Below are positions 56,723 to 64,000 of a stretch of 64,000 nucleotides of DNA, piece by piece (position 1 is the first letter of the stretch; the number at the start of each line of letters is the position of its first letter). The notes under the pieces are model-generated. The model saw only the letters and a program-made list of their open reading frames with translations, had not been told where the DNA came from and made no database searches. Source of the stretch: Vescimonas fastidiosa (lineage in GTDB: Bacteria > Bacillota > Clostridia > Oscillospirales > Oscillospiraceae). The stretch lies in the NCBI RefSeq assembly GCF_018326305.1, contig NZ_AP023417.1:62001-126000 (forward strand), read 5' to 3'. The position numbers and the translations under genes were made by a program.

Positions 56723-57112
56723 ATGCCGAAATACGCAGAGGAGATATTGGCCGCCGTAACGGAGCTGCAGCAGCATCCCACGGCGGAGCAGGTGTTCCTG
56801 GAGATGAAGAGGGAGCATCCCAGCATCGCTCTGGGTACGGTATATAAGCACCTGAACGGTTTGGCGGAGGAGGGGCTTTTGCTCCGCATCACCGAGCAGG
56901 GTTCGCCGGACCGGTACGACCGGACGGAACGACATGATCACCTGATTTGCAGCCGGTGCGGGAAAATCGCGGACGTTCACCTGCCGGATATACAGAGCCG
57001 GATCGAGCACGCGCTGGGACGGGAGATCCTCTCGTATGATCTTAAAATCAGGTATATCTGTCCCGATTGCAGGAAACAGGAAGAAAACAACGCTGAAGGA
57101 GGCACCCAATGA
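56723..57112 (+). CDS. perR: Fur-family regulator, PerR-like
   Basis: A 129-residue Fur-family repressor; ATG at 56723 follows TTGGAGG. DNA-binding part: HPTAEQVFLEMKREHPSIAL and GTVYKHLNGLAEEGLL. Metal part: RYDRTERHDHLICSRCGK (regulatory site H, H, D plus CxxC) and YICPDCRKQ (second CxxC of the structural zinc site). Family length is slightly short (N-terminal helix reduced). It shares its last 4 bases with the ferritin gene and has a PerR-type box in its promoter, both favouring PerR over Fur. Confidence 0.9.
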   Translation: MPKYAEEILAAVTELQQHPTAEQVFLEMKREHPSIALGTVYKHLNGLAEEGLLLRITEQGSPDRYDRTERHDHLICSRCGKIADVHLPDIQSRIEHALGREILSYDLKIRYICPDCRKQEENNAEGGTQ

Positions 57113-57618
57113 ACGCTAATGTATCGAAGCTGCTCAACGAGCAAATCAACAAGGAGTTCTACTCCGCCTATCTGTATCTGGATTTTGCCAACTACTACGC
57201 CGCCGTGGGCTTAGACGGCTTTGAGAACTGGTACCGGGTACAGGCGCAGGAGGAGCGGGATCACGCCATGCTGTTCTATCAGTATTTGCAGAATAACGGC
57301 GAGGGCGTCACCTTTGAGGCTATCGCAAAGCCGGAGTGGGAACGAGGCGACCACATGACCCCGCTGAAGAAAGCGCTGGAGCATGAGAAGCTGGTCACCG
57401 CCAGCATCGACGCCATCTACGCCGCCGCGTATGAGGCCAGGGACTTCCGCGCCATGCAGATGCTGGACTGGTTCATTAAGGAGCAGGGCGAGGAGGAGAA
57501 GAACGCCGCCGATCTTATCACCAAAATGGAGCTGTTCGGCGGTGACAGCAAGGGGCTGTATATGCTCAACAGCGAGCTGAAGGCACGGGTCTACACAGCG
57601 CCCTCGCTGGTGTTGTAA
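57109..57618 (+). CDS. ftnA: Ferritin
   Basis: A 169-residue non-heme ferritin. Ferroxidase ligands are visible: NEQINKEFYSAYLYLDFANY (E17-type), AQEERDHAMLFYQYL (E and H), and WFIKEQGEEEKNAADLI. It stores iron and removes peroxide together with PerR control; the start overlaps the perR stop (ATGA). Usual length. Confidence 0.95.
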   Translation: MNANVSKLLNEQINKEFYSAYLYLDFANYYAAVGLDGFENWYRVQAQEERDHAMLFYQYLQNNGEGVTFEAIAKPEWERGDHMTPLKKALEHEKLVTASIDAIYAAAYEARDFRAMQMLDWFIKEQGEEEKNAADLITKMELFGGDSKGLYMLNSELKARVYTAPSLVL

Positions 57619-57645
57619 GCCCTGCGCGGCTGCGGGCCTTCGCAT

Positions 57646-57688
57646 CAGACAAAAGGCAGACTGCATACAGGTGGCCTGCCTTTTCTTC
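57646..57688 (+). terminator. Terminator after ferritin
   Basis: CAGAcAAAAGGCAG pairs with CTGCCTTTTcTTCTG; TTTTCTTCT follows the stem core. About 30 bases after the ferritin stop. Confidence 0.65.
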
Positions 57689-57742
57689 TGACAGGCAGTT
57701 AGATGAAACTAACCGTGTATAAAACAGAAAGGAATTCGGAGC

Positions 57743-57895
57743 TTGAACAAGGAAAAGGAGATCGAAACCGTTACCCTCATGGTGCGCCGGTATTGCCGAG
57801 ACGTGCATGGGGGAAGGGGTGAAGAGCTTTGCCCGGCGTGTGCCGCCCTGCTGGAATACGCCCGGCAGCGGCGGGACAGATGCCCACACGGGGAG
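57743..57895 (+). pseudogene. YgbA-type (nitrous oxide-stimulated promoter) protein, 5' fragment
   Basis: From TTG at 57743, behind AAAGGAATTCGGAG, about 50 codons read KEKEIETVTLMVRRYCRDVH, then LCPACAALLEYARQRRDRCP and HGE. That is the N-terminal half of the small YgbA_NO family (cysteines in LCPxCAxLLxYAxxRxxxCP). The rest of the family's sequence (a second cysteine group) is missing: from about 57890 the bases belong to another gene in a different frame. The frame runs on to 57994 as junk. Confidence 0.65.
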
Positions 57896-58098
57896 ATAAG
57901 CGGCTGCTGTCCTATTTCTCGGAATGCATCAAGCGCACCGGCAGCTATGAATTCGACATCCCCTACAACCGCCAGCAGCTGGCGGACTACCTGAACGTGG
58001 AGCGCAGCGCGCTGAGCAACGAGCTGTCCCTCATGCAGCGGGACGGGCTGATCCGGTATGAGAAAAACCACTTTGCCGTGACGGAGCAGTTAGGGTAG
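57893..58098 (+). pseudogene. Crp/Fnr-family regulator, C-terminal fragment
   Basis: About 67 codons encode RLLSYFSECIKRTGSYEFDI, YNRQQLADYLNVERSALSNE and LSLMQRDGLIRYEKNHFAVT, a complete Crp/Fnr winged-helix domain ending with TAG at 58096-58098. The effector domain is absent. The piece is fused, in a different frame, to the 5' half of a YgbA-like gene, which points to a single deletion joining two neighbouring NO-response-type genes. This is the second sensorless Crp/Fnr remnant in the window. Confidence 0.65.
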
Positions 58099-58380
58099 CG
58101 GTGAAAAAAACAGGGAAGCGTGCGGCGTGGTAGGATGGTTCGCTTTTGTCGGCGTGTGCGCTATAAGTGTGCTGCGAGCCGGCTTTTTGAGATTTGTTGA
58201 CCTTTCAACGAAAAAATTTGACTTAATTAGGCAAATAATACTCTGATGTACCAAAAAACGGCATAAATTTCCTTGCGACTATAAGTATATAGGCGGTTGC
58301 ACATTTAGGATATTAAAACATGAGCAAAATGCACATACAATACAAGTTAAGAACACTTCATCTGCAGGAGACTTGTTTGT

Positions 58381-58728
58381 ATGATAGACTACGCATTTAT
58401 AGGCGCACGGCTCAAGGAAGCGCGCATACGGAAAAACATGACGCAGGAGCAGCTGGCTGCGATGACTGATGTGGGGTCTACACATATCAGCCATATTGAA
58501 ACCGGCATGACGATTCCCAGCACAAAGCTGCTTGTGCAAATGATGAATATTCTGAACTGTGATCCCGCCGAGGTGCTGTGCATGGAAATGCGCAGTGCGC
58601 GGCCTGTCCTGAACAGTTGGCTTTCTGATCTGGTCGCAGATTGTAACGAGGATGAAGTAAAAATCATCACGGATACTGTCACGGCACTGAAGGCAAGCCT
58701 GCACCGTAACCGAAGCGAAGATAAATAA
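58381..58728 (+). CDS. XRE-family helix-turn-helix regulator
   Basis: A 115-residue protein with an N-terminal Cro/C1-type domain: IGARLKEARIRKNMTQEQLA, AMTDVGSTHISHIETGMTIP, STKLLVQMMNILNC. The C-terminal 45 residues are helical (VADCNEDEVKIITDTVTAL). Proteins of this type stand near the regulatory end of clostridial integrative elements. CAGGAGACTTGTTTGT lies before the ATG. The leader (58099-58380, A+T-rich) holds several weak promoter-like boxes but none that I can choose. Confidence 0.85.
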   Translation: MIDYAFIGARLKEARIRKNMTQEQLAAMTDVGSTHISHIETGMTIPSTKLLVQMMNILNCDPAEVLCMEMRSARPVLNSWLSDLVADCNEDEVKIITDTVTALKASLHRNRSEDK

Positions 58729-58887
58729 AGGGGATAAGCCCTCTTTTGCATATTCTGCAAAGGTTGGGCTTCATTTTTACCGACACACACCAAAAAGACC
58801 TTGCCTGAACTATGGACAAGATACAAAGTGACGCTAAAGACAGCCCTTTACGCGAATACGTTTTGAGCTGAGACAACGCCGTATATC

Positions 58888-58929
58888 AAAACGCCCGCAT
58901 TCTGCCCTGAGCAGAATGCGGGCGTTTTT
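58888..58929 (+). terminator. Intrinsic terminator
   Basis: AAAACGCCCGCATTCTGC / GCAGAATGCGGGCGTTTT, a perfect 18-bp stem with a 5-base loop and a T-run. It isolates the sigma-like genes that follow from upstream transcription. Confidence 0.92.
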
Positions 58930-59029
58930 CTTGTGTCGAAAAGCAACGAAAAATGTCGTGCGGTGCAGAGGTCCGCCCATAATGGCCGTTCCCCCAACGA
59001 AACCATTATGATAAAGGAGGCCTGCTGCC

Positions 59030-59434
59030 ATGCGGGATAGTCAGTACAAGTCGTGCGCGGTACAGAACCAGTTTACAGCCTATCTGATTGCCGCGATTCG
59101 CAATTACAAAAGAACGTATTTAAGGAGAATTTCCACAGCTCTTCGGACAGAACTGTCCATGGAGGGACACAGCGAGGTGATGGAATTATGTGAGGAAACG
59201 GACTTCTTCTGTGGGCTGCCGCTGATGCAGCGATTGGAGAATGAGCGTCTGTTCGCTGCTATGCAAGGGTTAAGCGAGCGAGAGCGTTACATATTTCTGT
59301 CTAAAGTCCTTGGAGAGATGAGTCTTTCCGAGATCGCGCTGTCGCTCGGTATCACCTATGGAGCTGCGGCCATGTCCTATCATCGCACGGTCTTGCGCCT
59401 GAGAAACGCTGTGGGAGGTGGTAAAGGTGAATGA
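59030..59434 (+). CDS. Sigma-70-like factor of an integrative element
   Basis: A 134-residue protein; ATG follows AAAGGAGG. The N-terminal part (NQFTAYLIAAIRNYKRTYLR) is typical of the sigma-like proteins of Tn916/Tn5397-type elements. The C terminus is a region-4 type helix-turn-helix (LSERERYIFLSKVLGEMSLS, EIALSLGITYGAAAMSYHRT). It overlaps the next small gene by 8 bases, as in those elements, where the pair controls transfer or excision genes. Confidence 0.8.
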   Translation: MRDSQYKSCAVQNQFTAYLIAAIRNYKRTYLRRISTALRTELSMEGHSEVMELCEETDFFCGLPLMQRLENERLFAAMQGLSERERYIFLSKVLGEMSLSEIALSLGITYGAAAMSYHRTVLRLRNAVGGGKGE

Positions 59435-59615
59435 TTTCATGGAGCTGTTCATGAGTGCGAAGAACGGGGATTCGTCTGCAATGGAGGAACTTCTGCATAT
59501 GTACTACCCGCTCTTATACAAGGAATCCGTGGTCAACGGGATCTTTGATGAGGATCTGCTTCAGGAACTGTGCCTGCTGTTCTTGAAGTGCGTGGCAAAG
59601 TTCAATATTCGATAG
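59427..59615 (+). CDS. Small helix-turn-helix protein of an integrative element
   Basis: A 62-residue protein starting with GTG at 59427 (GGGAGGTG 8 bases upstream), overlapping the sigma-like gene. MELFMSAKNGDSSAMEELLH and DEDLLQELCLLFLKCVAKFN form the helical domain of the HTH_16 type seen beside element sigma factors. The usual partner role is regulation; there is no further gene on this strand before the convergent peptidase. Confidence 0.75.
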   Translation: MNDFMELFMSAKNGDSSAMEELLHMYYPLLYKESVVNGIFDEDLLQELCLLFLKCVAKFNIR

Positions 59616-59669
59616 AGAGAAATCTCCCGTCGCATTCTAAGGAAATTATGGTTTAGCCGCTGCATGGAA

Positions 59670-59704
59670 GAAGCCCAGTTCGCATGAAAGGCGAGCTGGG
59701 CTTC
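59670..59704 (-). terminator. Stem-loop between convergent genes
   Basis: GAAGCCCAG-t-TCGC pairs with GCGA-g-CTGGGCTTC. It lies 17 bases past the stop of the minus-strand peptidase and 54 bases past the plus-strand HTH gene, and could end both transcripts. Confidence 0.6.
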
Positions 59705-59720
59705 CCAATTTCACTAATAA

Positions 59721-60764
59721 CTATGCATTTTCAAGTCTCTCAACGGCTTCTTCATAGGTGTATACCGGCAGAAACCTCGTCCCTTCGCAGACCGCCGAGA
59801 ACACGGGTGGATGACCTCCTGCATCGCAGGCGAACACCCCGTCTGCCTCTACGGCGGCATTCAGTCGCTCCAAGTACATATAGAGGTTCCCGGAACGATC
59901 CATCCTATATTCCGGTGCAGAGCCAATCTGATGCTGCCCCATATAAAGCCGCGTTTCTTCCGGCAGGGGCATCAACAGCTTACATGTGGCTGCCCGCGAC
60001 GGTCTTTCCACCATCGGAGCAAAGAGGCTGCTTTGCTCTCCAAACATGGAGCCGCGTGCGTGTACGCGCTCCTTATACGGGAAGTGACAGGTGTTTTGCC
60101 AAAACATAGCGGTTAGCCTGCGGACATTCTCGCACATGGCATAGGTGTCGATCATCTCATGGGGACGGTGTTCATTGAAATAACCTGCGCTGATATTGAC
60201 AGCCGCAGTTTTCAAGTGCGGTGCGACCACAGAGATATCGCTGAACGAGCCGGAGTTCTCCTTGAAACCGAAGCTGCAAACGAACTCTGTGAAGTCAGGA
60301 TTATCGCAGTGATAGAATACGGCGTCATTTCTGCCGCGCCGATCCAATTCAACGATATAGTTGACCTCCGGACGCAGCTTGCTGTTGGTAAATTTCCTTG
60401 CACCCACACCGCCGAGCTCCTCGTCTTCGCAAAATAAGATATGACAATGGCACTCGCGCATCAGCATCAGGATCATATACACACCGGCACGGTCATCACC
60501 ACCGATCCCGTAGGGCGACATCAGGTAGCGTCCATCCTCGGAGCAGCAGATGATATCCGGCCGGTGGGTATGAACTGTGTCCAGATGGGCGACCAGCAAC
60601 ACGGGGACAGTACCTTCTGCATAAAGAAATCCGCTTTTGCAGACGGGTTCATAGTCGTGCGTGCGCAGCTGCTGCACAAGATGCTCTTTCAGCTCGCGCT
60701 GGGTCATCTTCAAGATGCTTTCAAAATGGGATATACTCATTCCCATAGCTTCGCAAATATTCAT
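59721..60764 (-). CDS. M20/M28-like zinc metallopeptidase of an integrative element
   Basis: A 347-residue protein. Metal and catalytic motifs run in order: VLLVAHLDTVHTHRP, GIGGDDRAGVYM, FCEDEELGGVGARKF, VELDRRGRNDAVFYH, and a late histidine in NEHRPHEMIDTY. That is the co-catalytic dizinc arrangement of aminopeptidase/deacylase-type M20, M28 and M42 enzymes. The last 110 residues form an extra domain unknown to me. AAGGAGGAGCATA precedes the ATG; the ribosome site overlaps the stop of the upstream zinc-ribbon gene. Substrate unknown. Confidence 0.82.
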   Translation of the reverse strand: MNICEAMGMSISHFESILKMTQRELKEHLVQQLRTHDYEPVCKSGFLYAEGTVPVLLVAHLDTVHTHRPDIICCSEDGRYLMSPYGIGGDDRAGVYMILMLMRECHCHILFCEDEELGGVGARKFTNSKLRPEVNYIVELDRRGRNDAVFYHCDNPDFTEFVCSFGFKENSGSFSDISVVAPHLKTAAVNISAGYFNEHRPHEMIDTYAMCENVRRLTAMFWQNTCHFPYKERVHARGSMFGEQSSLFAPMVERPSRAATCKLLMPLPEETRLYMGQHQIGSAPEYRMDRSGNLYMYLERLNAAVEADGVFACDAGGHPPVFSAVCEGTRFLPVYTYEEAVERLENA

Positions 60765-60775
60765 TATGCTCCTCC

Positions 60776-62131
60776 TTACGCCACCGCCACGGTGGCTTTT
60801 TCACAAAGCGTATGACCCATAGCACGACAGGCGGAGGCCATGCTGCACGATGCGCAACCGGAGGTCAACTGCTGGTAGCAGTCCTGACAGACCTCCACCA
60901 AGGTGCCGCGCCGGTTATAGGCTGGGTACATAGTGCCTAAAGTGGGGCGGCCGCAGGCGGCGCAAATATGCAGGCACGTCTTACAATAAAAACCATCTTC
61001 AAGATAGATTCCTTGACCACGCGCTACCGTCTGCCCGCATTTACGGCAGACGACCACCTCTTTGCAAGAACACTTGATGGCACCATTGCTCCGCAGCTCA
61101 TTGCCGCAGCAGACACACCGAGCCGCAGCTCCGATGGTCAACTCCGTGTCTTTTCTATGTCCCTGCAGGACCGAGAGATTGCCGTGATAATTATAGTCCG
61201 GATAATGTAAGCTGCCTCGGTAGGTCGAGAGATGGGCGTTCAAGTCAGGACGTTTTGTTTTCAGATACCAGAGGTTTGGTTCCGTCAGGCATCGGGAAAT
61301 AGCCTTCTGCACCAGATGGCGGAACAGCTTGGACACTTCCAGCGCGTTTCCTGTATCGGCAGGATAAAGCCGGGACTGGAACAGGGTGCCGTTTTCATAG
61401 AAAAACATCTGCCGGTATCGGCGTATGGCTTTGCGGTATTCCCCAGAAACATCGGCATCTACGGCATAAAATACCATGCTGACTCTATCGTTCATATAGG
61501 AAAGACAACCCGCCTGGTATCCTCCGTCGCTAAGGCGATGGCAGGACACCCATGTGTTGGATTTGCTGGACATCTCCAAAAAGTCACAGGGATGTACGGA
61601 GAGAACTCCGATCTCCTGCATGGTCAACGGGTTCAGAGCGTCGGCAAGCTGTGCAAAAACGGCGTTGTACCGGGTATGTCTATCGACGCCGTATTTCTTG
61701 CAGAGTTTTCCGATAATGCGGCTGGCCTTCTGATCTTTGGCACAGCGTATCCCGCCGCGCTGGCGTAGGATCTCCAGATTTTCTTCAGAAACGGTGCAGC
61801 TATAGCCTGACACGGCCGCATGCAGTGCTGTGCGAAAATCCTCCAGCTGCTCACCGCTGAGTATCTCAGAGGCGATGTCCAGCAGCGTGAAGGCCGTTTC
61901 ATCTACCATATCAGGCTGAATAGAGAGGGCCTGATTACAGTCGAAGATGATGGCCTGTTCATCCTCGTTCCAACTGGGATGACGCCGCAGCAGTGAAAGC
62001 AGATCCGCTTTCGCTGTCTGCCAGGCTGTCAGATTAGCCATAACACCCTCTTCCGAAAAACTCTTTTCGTATTTGTACATAACCTCATAAAACTCGTTTT
62101 TCAGCTCTGTGAGCTCTTTCACTTCATTCAC
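60776..62131 (-). CDS. Large zinc-ribbon protein of an integrative element
   Basis: A 451-residue protein of unknown function. The first about 320 residues are helical and mixed (QEIGVLSVHPCDFLEMSSKS, FQSRLYPADTGNALEVSKLF). The C-terminal 130 residues carry at least four CxxC-type knots: CVCCGNEL, CRKCGQTV, YCKTCLHICAACGRPT, VCQDCYQQLTSGCASC. A single-strand nucleic-acid-binding role is possible. The start is taken as GTG at 62129-62131, but ribosome-site spacing there is poor and an internal ATG may be used. It lies between the DNA ligase and the peptidase on one strand. Confidence 0.65.
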   Translation of the reverse strand: MNEVKELTELKNEFYEVMYKYEKSFSEEGVMANLTAWQTAKADLLSLLRRHPSWNEDEQAIIFDCNQALSIQPDMVDETAFTLLDIASEILSGEQLEDFRTALHAAVSGYSCTVSEENLEILRQRGGIRCAKDQKASRIIGKLCKKYGVDRHTRYNAVFAQLADALNPLTMQEIGVLSVHPCDFLEMSSKSNTWVSCHRLSDGGYQAGCLSYMNDRVSMVFYAVDADVSGEYRKAIRRYRQMFFYENGTLFQSRLYPADTGNALEVSKLFRHLVQKAISRCLTEPNLWYLKTKRPDLNAHLSTYRGSLHYPDYNYHGNLSVLQGHRKDTELTIGAAARCVCCGNELRSNGAIKCSCKEVVVCRKCGQTVARGQGIYLEDGFYCKTCLHICAACGRPTLGTMYPAYNRRGTLVEVCQDCYQQLTSGCASCSMASACRAMGHTLCEKATVAVA

Positions 62132-62155
62132 ACCTTTCTTGCATTTTAGAGTGGA

Positions 62156-62184
62156 GGGGTAGAGAGCACTGCGCTCTCTACCCC
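62156..62184. terminator. Perfect 12-bp hairpin between ligase and zinc-ribbon genes
   Basis: GGGGTAGAGAGC / GCTCTCTACCCC around ACTGC. The T-run (TTTT) is on the plus-strand side, so it is not a classical terminator for the minus-strand genes; it may process their mRNA. Confidence 0.6.
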
Positions 62185-62206
62185 TTTTGCGACTAACGCC
62201 TGCGCC

Positions 62207-64000
62207 TCATTCTCCGATCATCCGGAAAAACTCGCCCGGTGACAGTACACGGATGCCCAAGGCACGTGCCTTGTCCAGCTTACTGCCGGCGTTTTCACCA
62301 CAGATCAGATAGTCGGTCTTTTTTGTTACAGAACTGCCGGCCACAGCACCCAACGATTCGATCTTCGCGTTGATGCCGCTGCGGGTATAAGGCTCGACCT
62401 TTCCGGTCACAACCATCGTGCAGCCCACGAACGGGTTGTCCTCCATTGAGTGCGTTTCGGTAGTTACGGTTTGGATCGTCACCATTTCTTGTAATTCCTC
62501 CCAAAGAATACGATTCTCTTCTTGTGCAAACCATTGATGAATGTTTTGGCGCAGTGTTTCTCCAAAATCGGGAAGCTGTGAGAAATCGAAATCATTTTCC
62601 ACGGCTTCTTCGAAAGCGGAAGGCGAGCTGCCAAACTGCTTCGCCAGCACTTTGCTGGCGTGATTACCTATCATCGGGATGTCCATGGCAATCAGGTACC
62701 TCTCAAATGTGGTATTTCTGCTGCGCTGTATAGCACCCCACAGATTATCCCACGATTTCTCGCCAAATCCGTCCATGCAGATAATCTCCTGCATATAGTG
62801 ATCCAGGCGATAGACGTCTGTGAAACTGTGTAGCCAGCCGCGAGCAATCAAACGCTCCAGTGTGGCCTCGGATAAGCCCTCAATATCCATAGCTTTTTTA
62901 CTGGCAAAATGCACGAACCGCCGAAGCTTTCGCATGGCGCAGTCTGGGTTATCACAGAAGAGTGCCTTTTTCCCTCCGTCTGTAATATGAAACCGCGTTT
63001 CTGCACCGCAGCAAGGGCAGTGCTTCGGCGTTACAGCATCTAGATCAAAATGCCCACGTTCCAGATTTTCCTCAATATGAGGAATGATCATATTCCGCTT
63101 GGACACCAGCACACGGCAGCCGGGCATCAGCTCAAGACTCTCAATGAAAGATAAGTTGTGCAGGCTGGCACGCGATACGGTGCATCCATCGATCACTACG
63201 CTGTCGAGTACCGCCACCGGCGCGATCTCGCCGGTGCGCGAAGGAGTCCATTCGATATCCCGCAGGACGCTTTCGTATAACTCGTCCTCAAATTTGAAGG
63301 CGAGTCCATCCTTGAAGTGGTGACCGGTGCGCCCGCAGGTCCTGGAGTAGTCCACCTCATCGTAGGTCAGGACAAGACCATCGATGGGGAGATCGCTCAT
63401 TTCTGCGGCCTCGCGCATTTGGGCTATGAGCTGTTCATATTGTGCCTTGTCGCCATCCTGCAACTGTACGGCATGAATGACGCCGAACCCAAACTCAGTG
63501 AGTTTCAGAAGCCGCGCATGTTTTCCGTTTGCCCAGTCCGTGTACTCCTCGAATCCCTCCAAAACCGAGAAGGGAAGAAATGACACATGGCGCTGGGCGC
63601 AGATCGCTGCGTCAAAAGCCCTTATGGAACCGGCTGCCAGATTGCGGCTGTTTTTATACGGATTGCCTGCGCTGTCCGTGATGGATTTCAGACTCTCAAA
63701 ATCGCTGTTGTGGATGAAGCTCTCGCCGACAACCACCAATCGATCTTCATAGGGGATGCGTTCGGGAATGCCGGAGATCGCCTTTGCGTTGTGTGTGATA
63801 TTCTCACCGATAGACCCATCTCCGCGCGTTGAGAGGCGGATAAGCTGACCGTTTTCATAGATCAACTCTGTTGTCAGACCATCCAGCTTCAGTGACAGAT
63901 CAACTGTACGCCCTGCCTGAAATGCGATCAGATCCTCAATGCTCTTGGTCTTATCCAGCGATAGCAGGGGAATGTCGTGTGCGACCTTTGGTAATGCTGA
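62207..64000 (-). CDS. ligA: NAD-dependent DNA ligase, 5' end outside the window
   Basis: The visible 597 residues are a LigA-type ligase. Adenylation domain: LKLDGLTTELIYENGQLIRL with the active-site lysine in KLDG, TRGDGSIGENIT, ESFIHNSDFESLK (where normal enzymes have RGE), NPYKNSRNLAAGSIR, and DGLVLTYDEVDYS. OB domain: EWTPSRTGEIAPVAVLDSVV. Zinc finger: CPCCGAETRFHITDGGKKAL with FCDNPDCAMRK. Helix-hairpin-helix region about 385-470 and a BRCT domain at the C terminus (FVGCTMVVTGKVEPYTRSGI, KTDYLICGENAGSKLDKARA). It differs from housekeeping ligases (ES instead of RGE at motif III), which fits an element-borne second copy. The frame continues past the window edge. Confidence 0.9.
   Translation of the reverse strand, partial: SALPKVAHDIPLLSLDKTKSIEDLIAFQAGRTVDLSLKLDGLTTELIYENGQLIRLSTRGDGSIGENITHNAKAISGIPERIPYEDRLVVVGESFIHNSDFESLKSITDSAGNPYKNSRNLAAGSIRAFDAAICAQRHVSFLPFSVLEGFEEYTDWANGKHARLLKLTEFGFGVIHAVQLQDGDKAQYEQLIAQMREAAEMSDLPIDGLVLTYDEVDYSRTCGRTGHHFKDGLAFKFEDELYESVLRDIEWTPSRTGEIAPVAVLDSVVIDGCTVSRASLHNLSFIESLELMPGCRVLVSKRNMIIPHIEENLERGHFDLDAVTPKHCPCCGAETRFHITDGGKKALFCDNPDCAMRKLRRFVHFASKKAMDIEGLSEATLERLIARGWLHSFTDVYRLDHYMQEIICMDGFGEKSWDNLWGAIQRSRNTTFERYLIAMDIPMIGNHASKVLAKQFGSSPSAFEEAVENDFDFSQLPDFGETLRQNIHQWFAQEENRILWEELQEMVTIQTVTTETHSMEDNPFVGCTMVVTGKVEPYTRSGINAKIESLGAVAGSSVTKKTDYLICGENAGSKLDKARALGIRVLSPGEFFRMIGE

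Noticed and set aside
1..64000. tRNA or rRNA genes
   Set aside because: No cloverleaf-like segment with GTTCGA-type loop and CCA-side stem, and no rRNA core sequence was noticed in reading both strands; a tRNAscan run would be needed to be certain.

Overview
The window looks like a chromosome segment of a strictly anaerobic, gut-type clostridium (Firmicutes, most likely Oscillospiraceae or Ruminococcaceae). I infer this from roughly 50-55 % G+C with strong AGGAGG ribosome sites, from the anaerobe oxidative-stress set (rubrerythrin, desulfoferrodoxin, two flavodiiron proteins, ferritin with PerR, rubredoxin), from cohesin/dockerin surface proteins, and from integrative-element genes typical of that group. 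No rRNA, tRNA or CRISPR array was seen.

Layout. 1-5.4 kb is one end of an integrative element: SNF2-type helicase tail, small element proteins, an archaeal-type ATPase, and a ParM-like actin with its adaptor. 5.5-11.6 kb, mostly on the minus strand, is a redox island: ferredoxin-thioredoxin reductase, ferredoxin, NapH-like protein, thioredoxin, CoA-disulfide reductase and a small alarmone synthetase in one tight operon, followed by rubredoxin, desulfoferrodoxin and a frameshifted rubrerythrin next to a truncated Crp/Fnr regulator. 11.66-16.9 kb is an ECF sigma/anti-sigma pair with two small secreted proteins and an ABC exporter. 17.3-18.1 kb holds a short signal peptidase I and a small minus-strand gene.

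18.13-45.4 kb is the most interesting region. A tyrosine recombinase gene and an outward-facing promoter lie between two perfect 29-bp inverted repeats (18134-18162 and 19542-19570), so the segment should be invertible. In the orientation seen, the promoter reads out into a cobalamin riboswitch with an intrinsic terminator. Beyond that lie about 25 kb of same-strand genes: a 157-aa protein, five large secreted proteins with dockerin ends, cohesin-like modules, transcobalamin-like (DUF4430-type) domains, a separate alpha/alpha-toroid protein, and a MoxR/DUF58/transglutaminase-like trio. I read this as a phase-variable, B12-responsive cell-surface apparatus, perhaps for corrinoid capture, with the two domains of eukaryotic intrinsic factor/transcobalamin on separate neighbouring genes. 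The function is inference; the repeats, promoter, riboswitch signature and domain motifs are seen in the sequence.

45.4-48.1 kb contains a truncated WYL regulator, an AAA/DUF4143 ATPase, and debris of mobile DNA (an exact 42-bp-period repeat array and a recombinase zinc-ribbon fragment). 48.2-58.1 kb is a second redox and electron-transfer island: an Rrf2 regulator, an acyl-CoA dehydrogenase/ETF-alpha/rubredoxin fusion, two flavodiiron proteins, a nitroreductase, TrxB/TrxA with a second Rrf2, and PerR/ferritin. It carries several decayed genes (ClbS-like, YgbA-like, Crp/Fnr). 58.4-64 kb belongs to an integrative element again: XRE regulator, sigma-like factor, HTH protein, metallopeptidase, zinc-ribbon protein, and an NAD-dependent DNA ligase that runs off the window.
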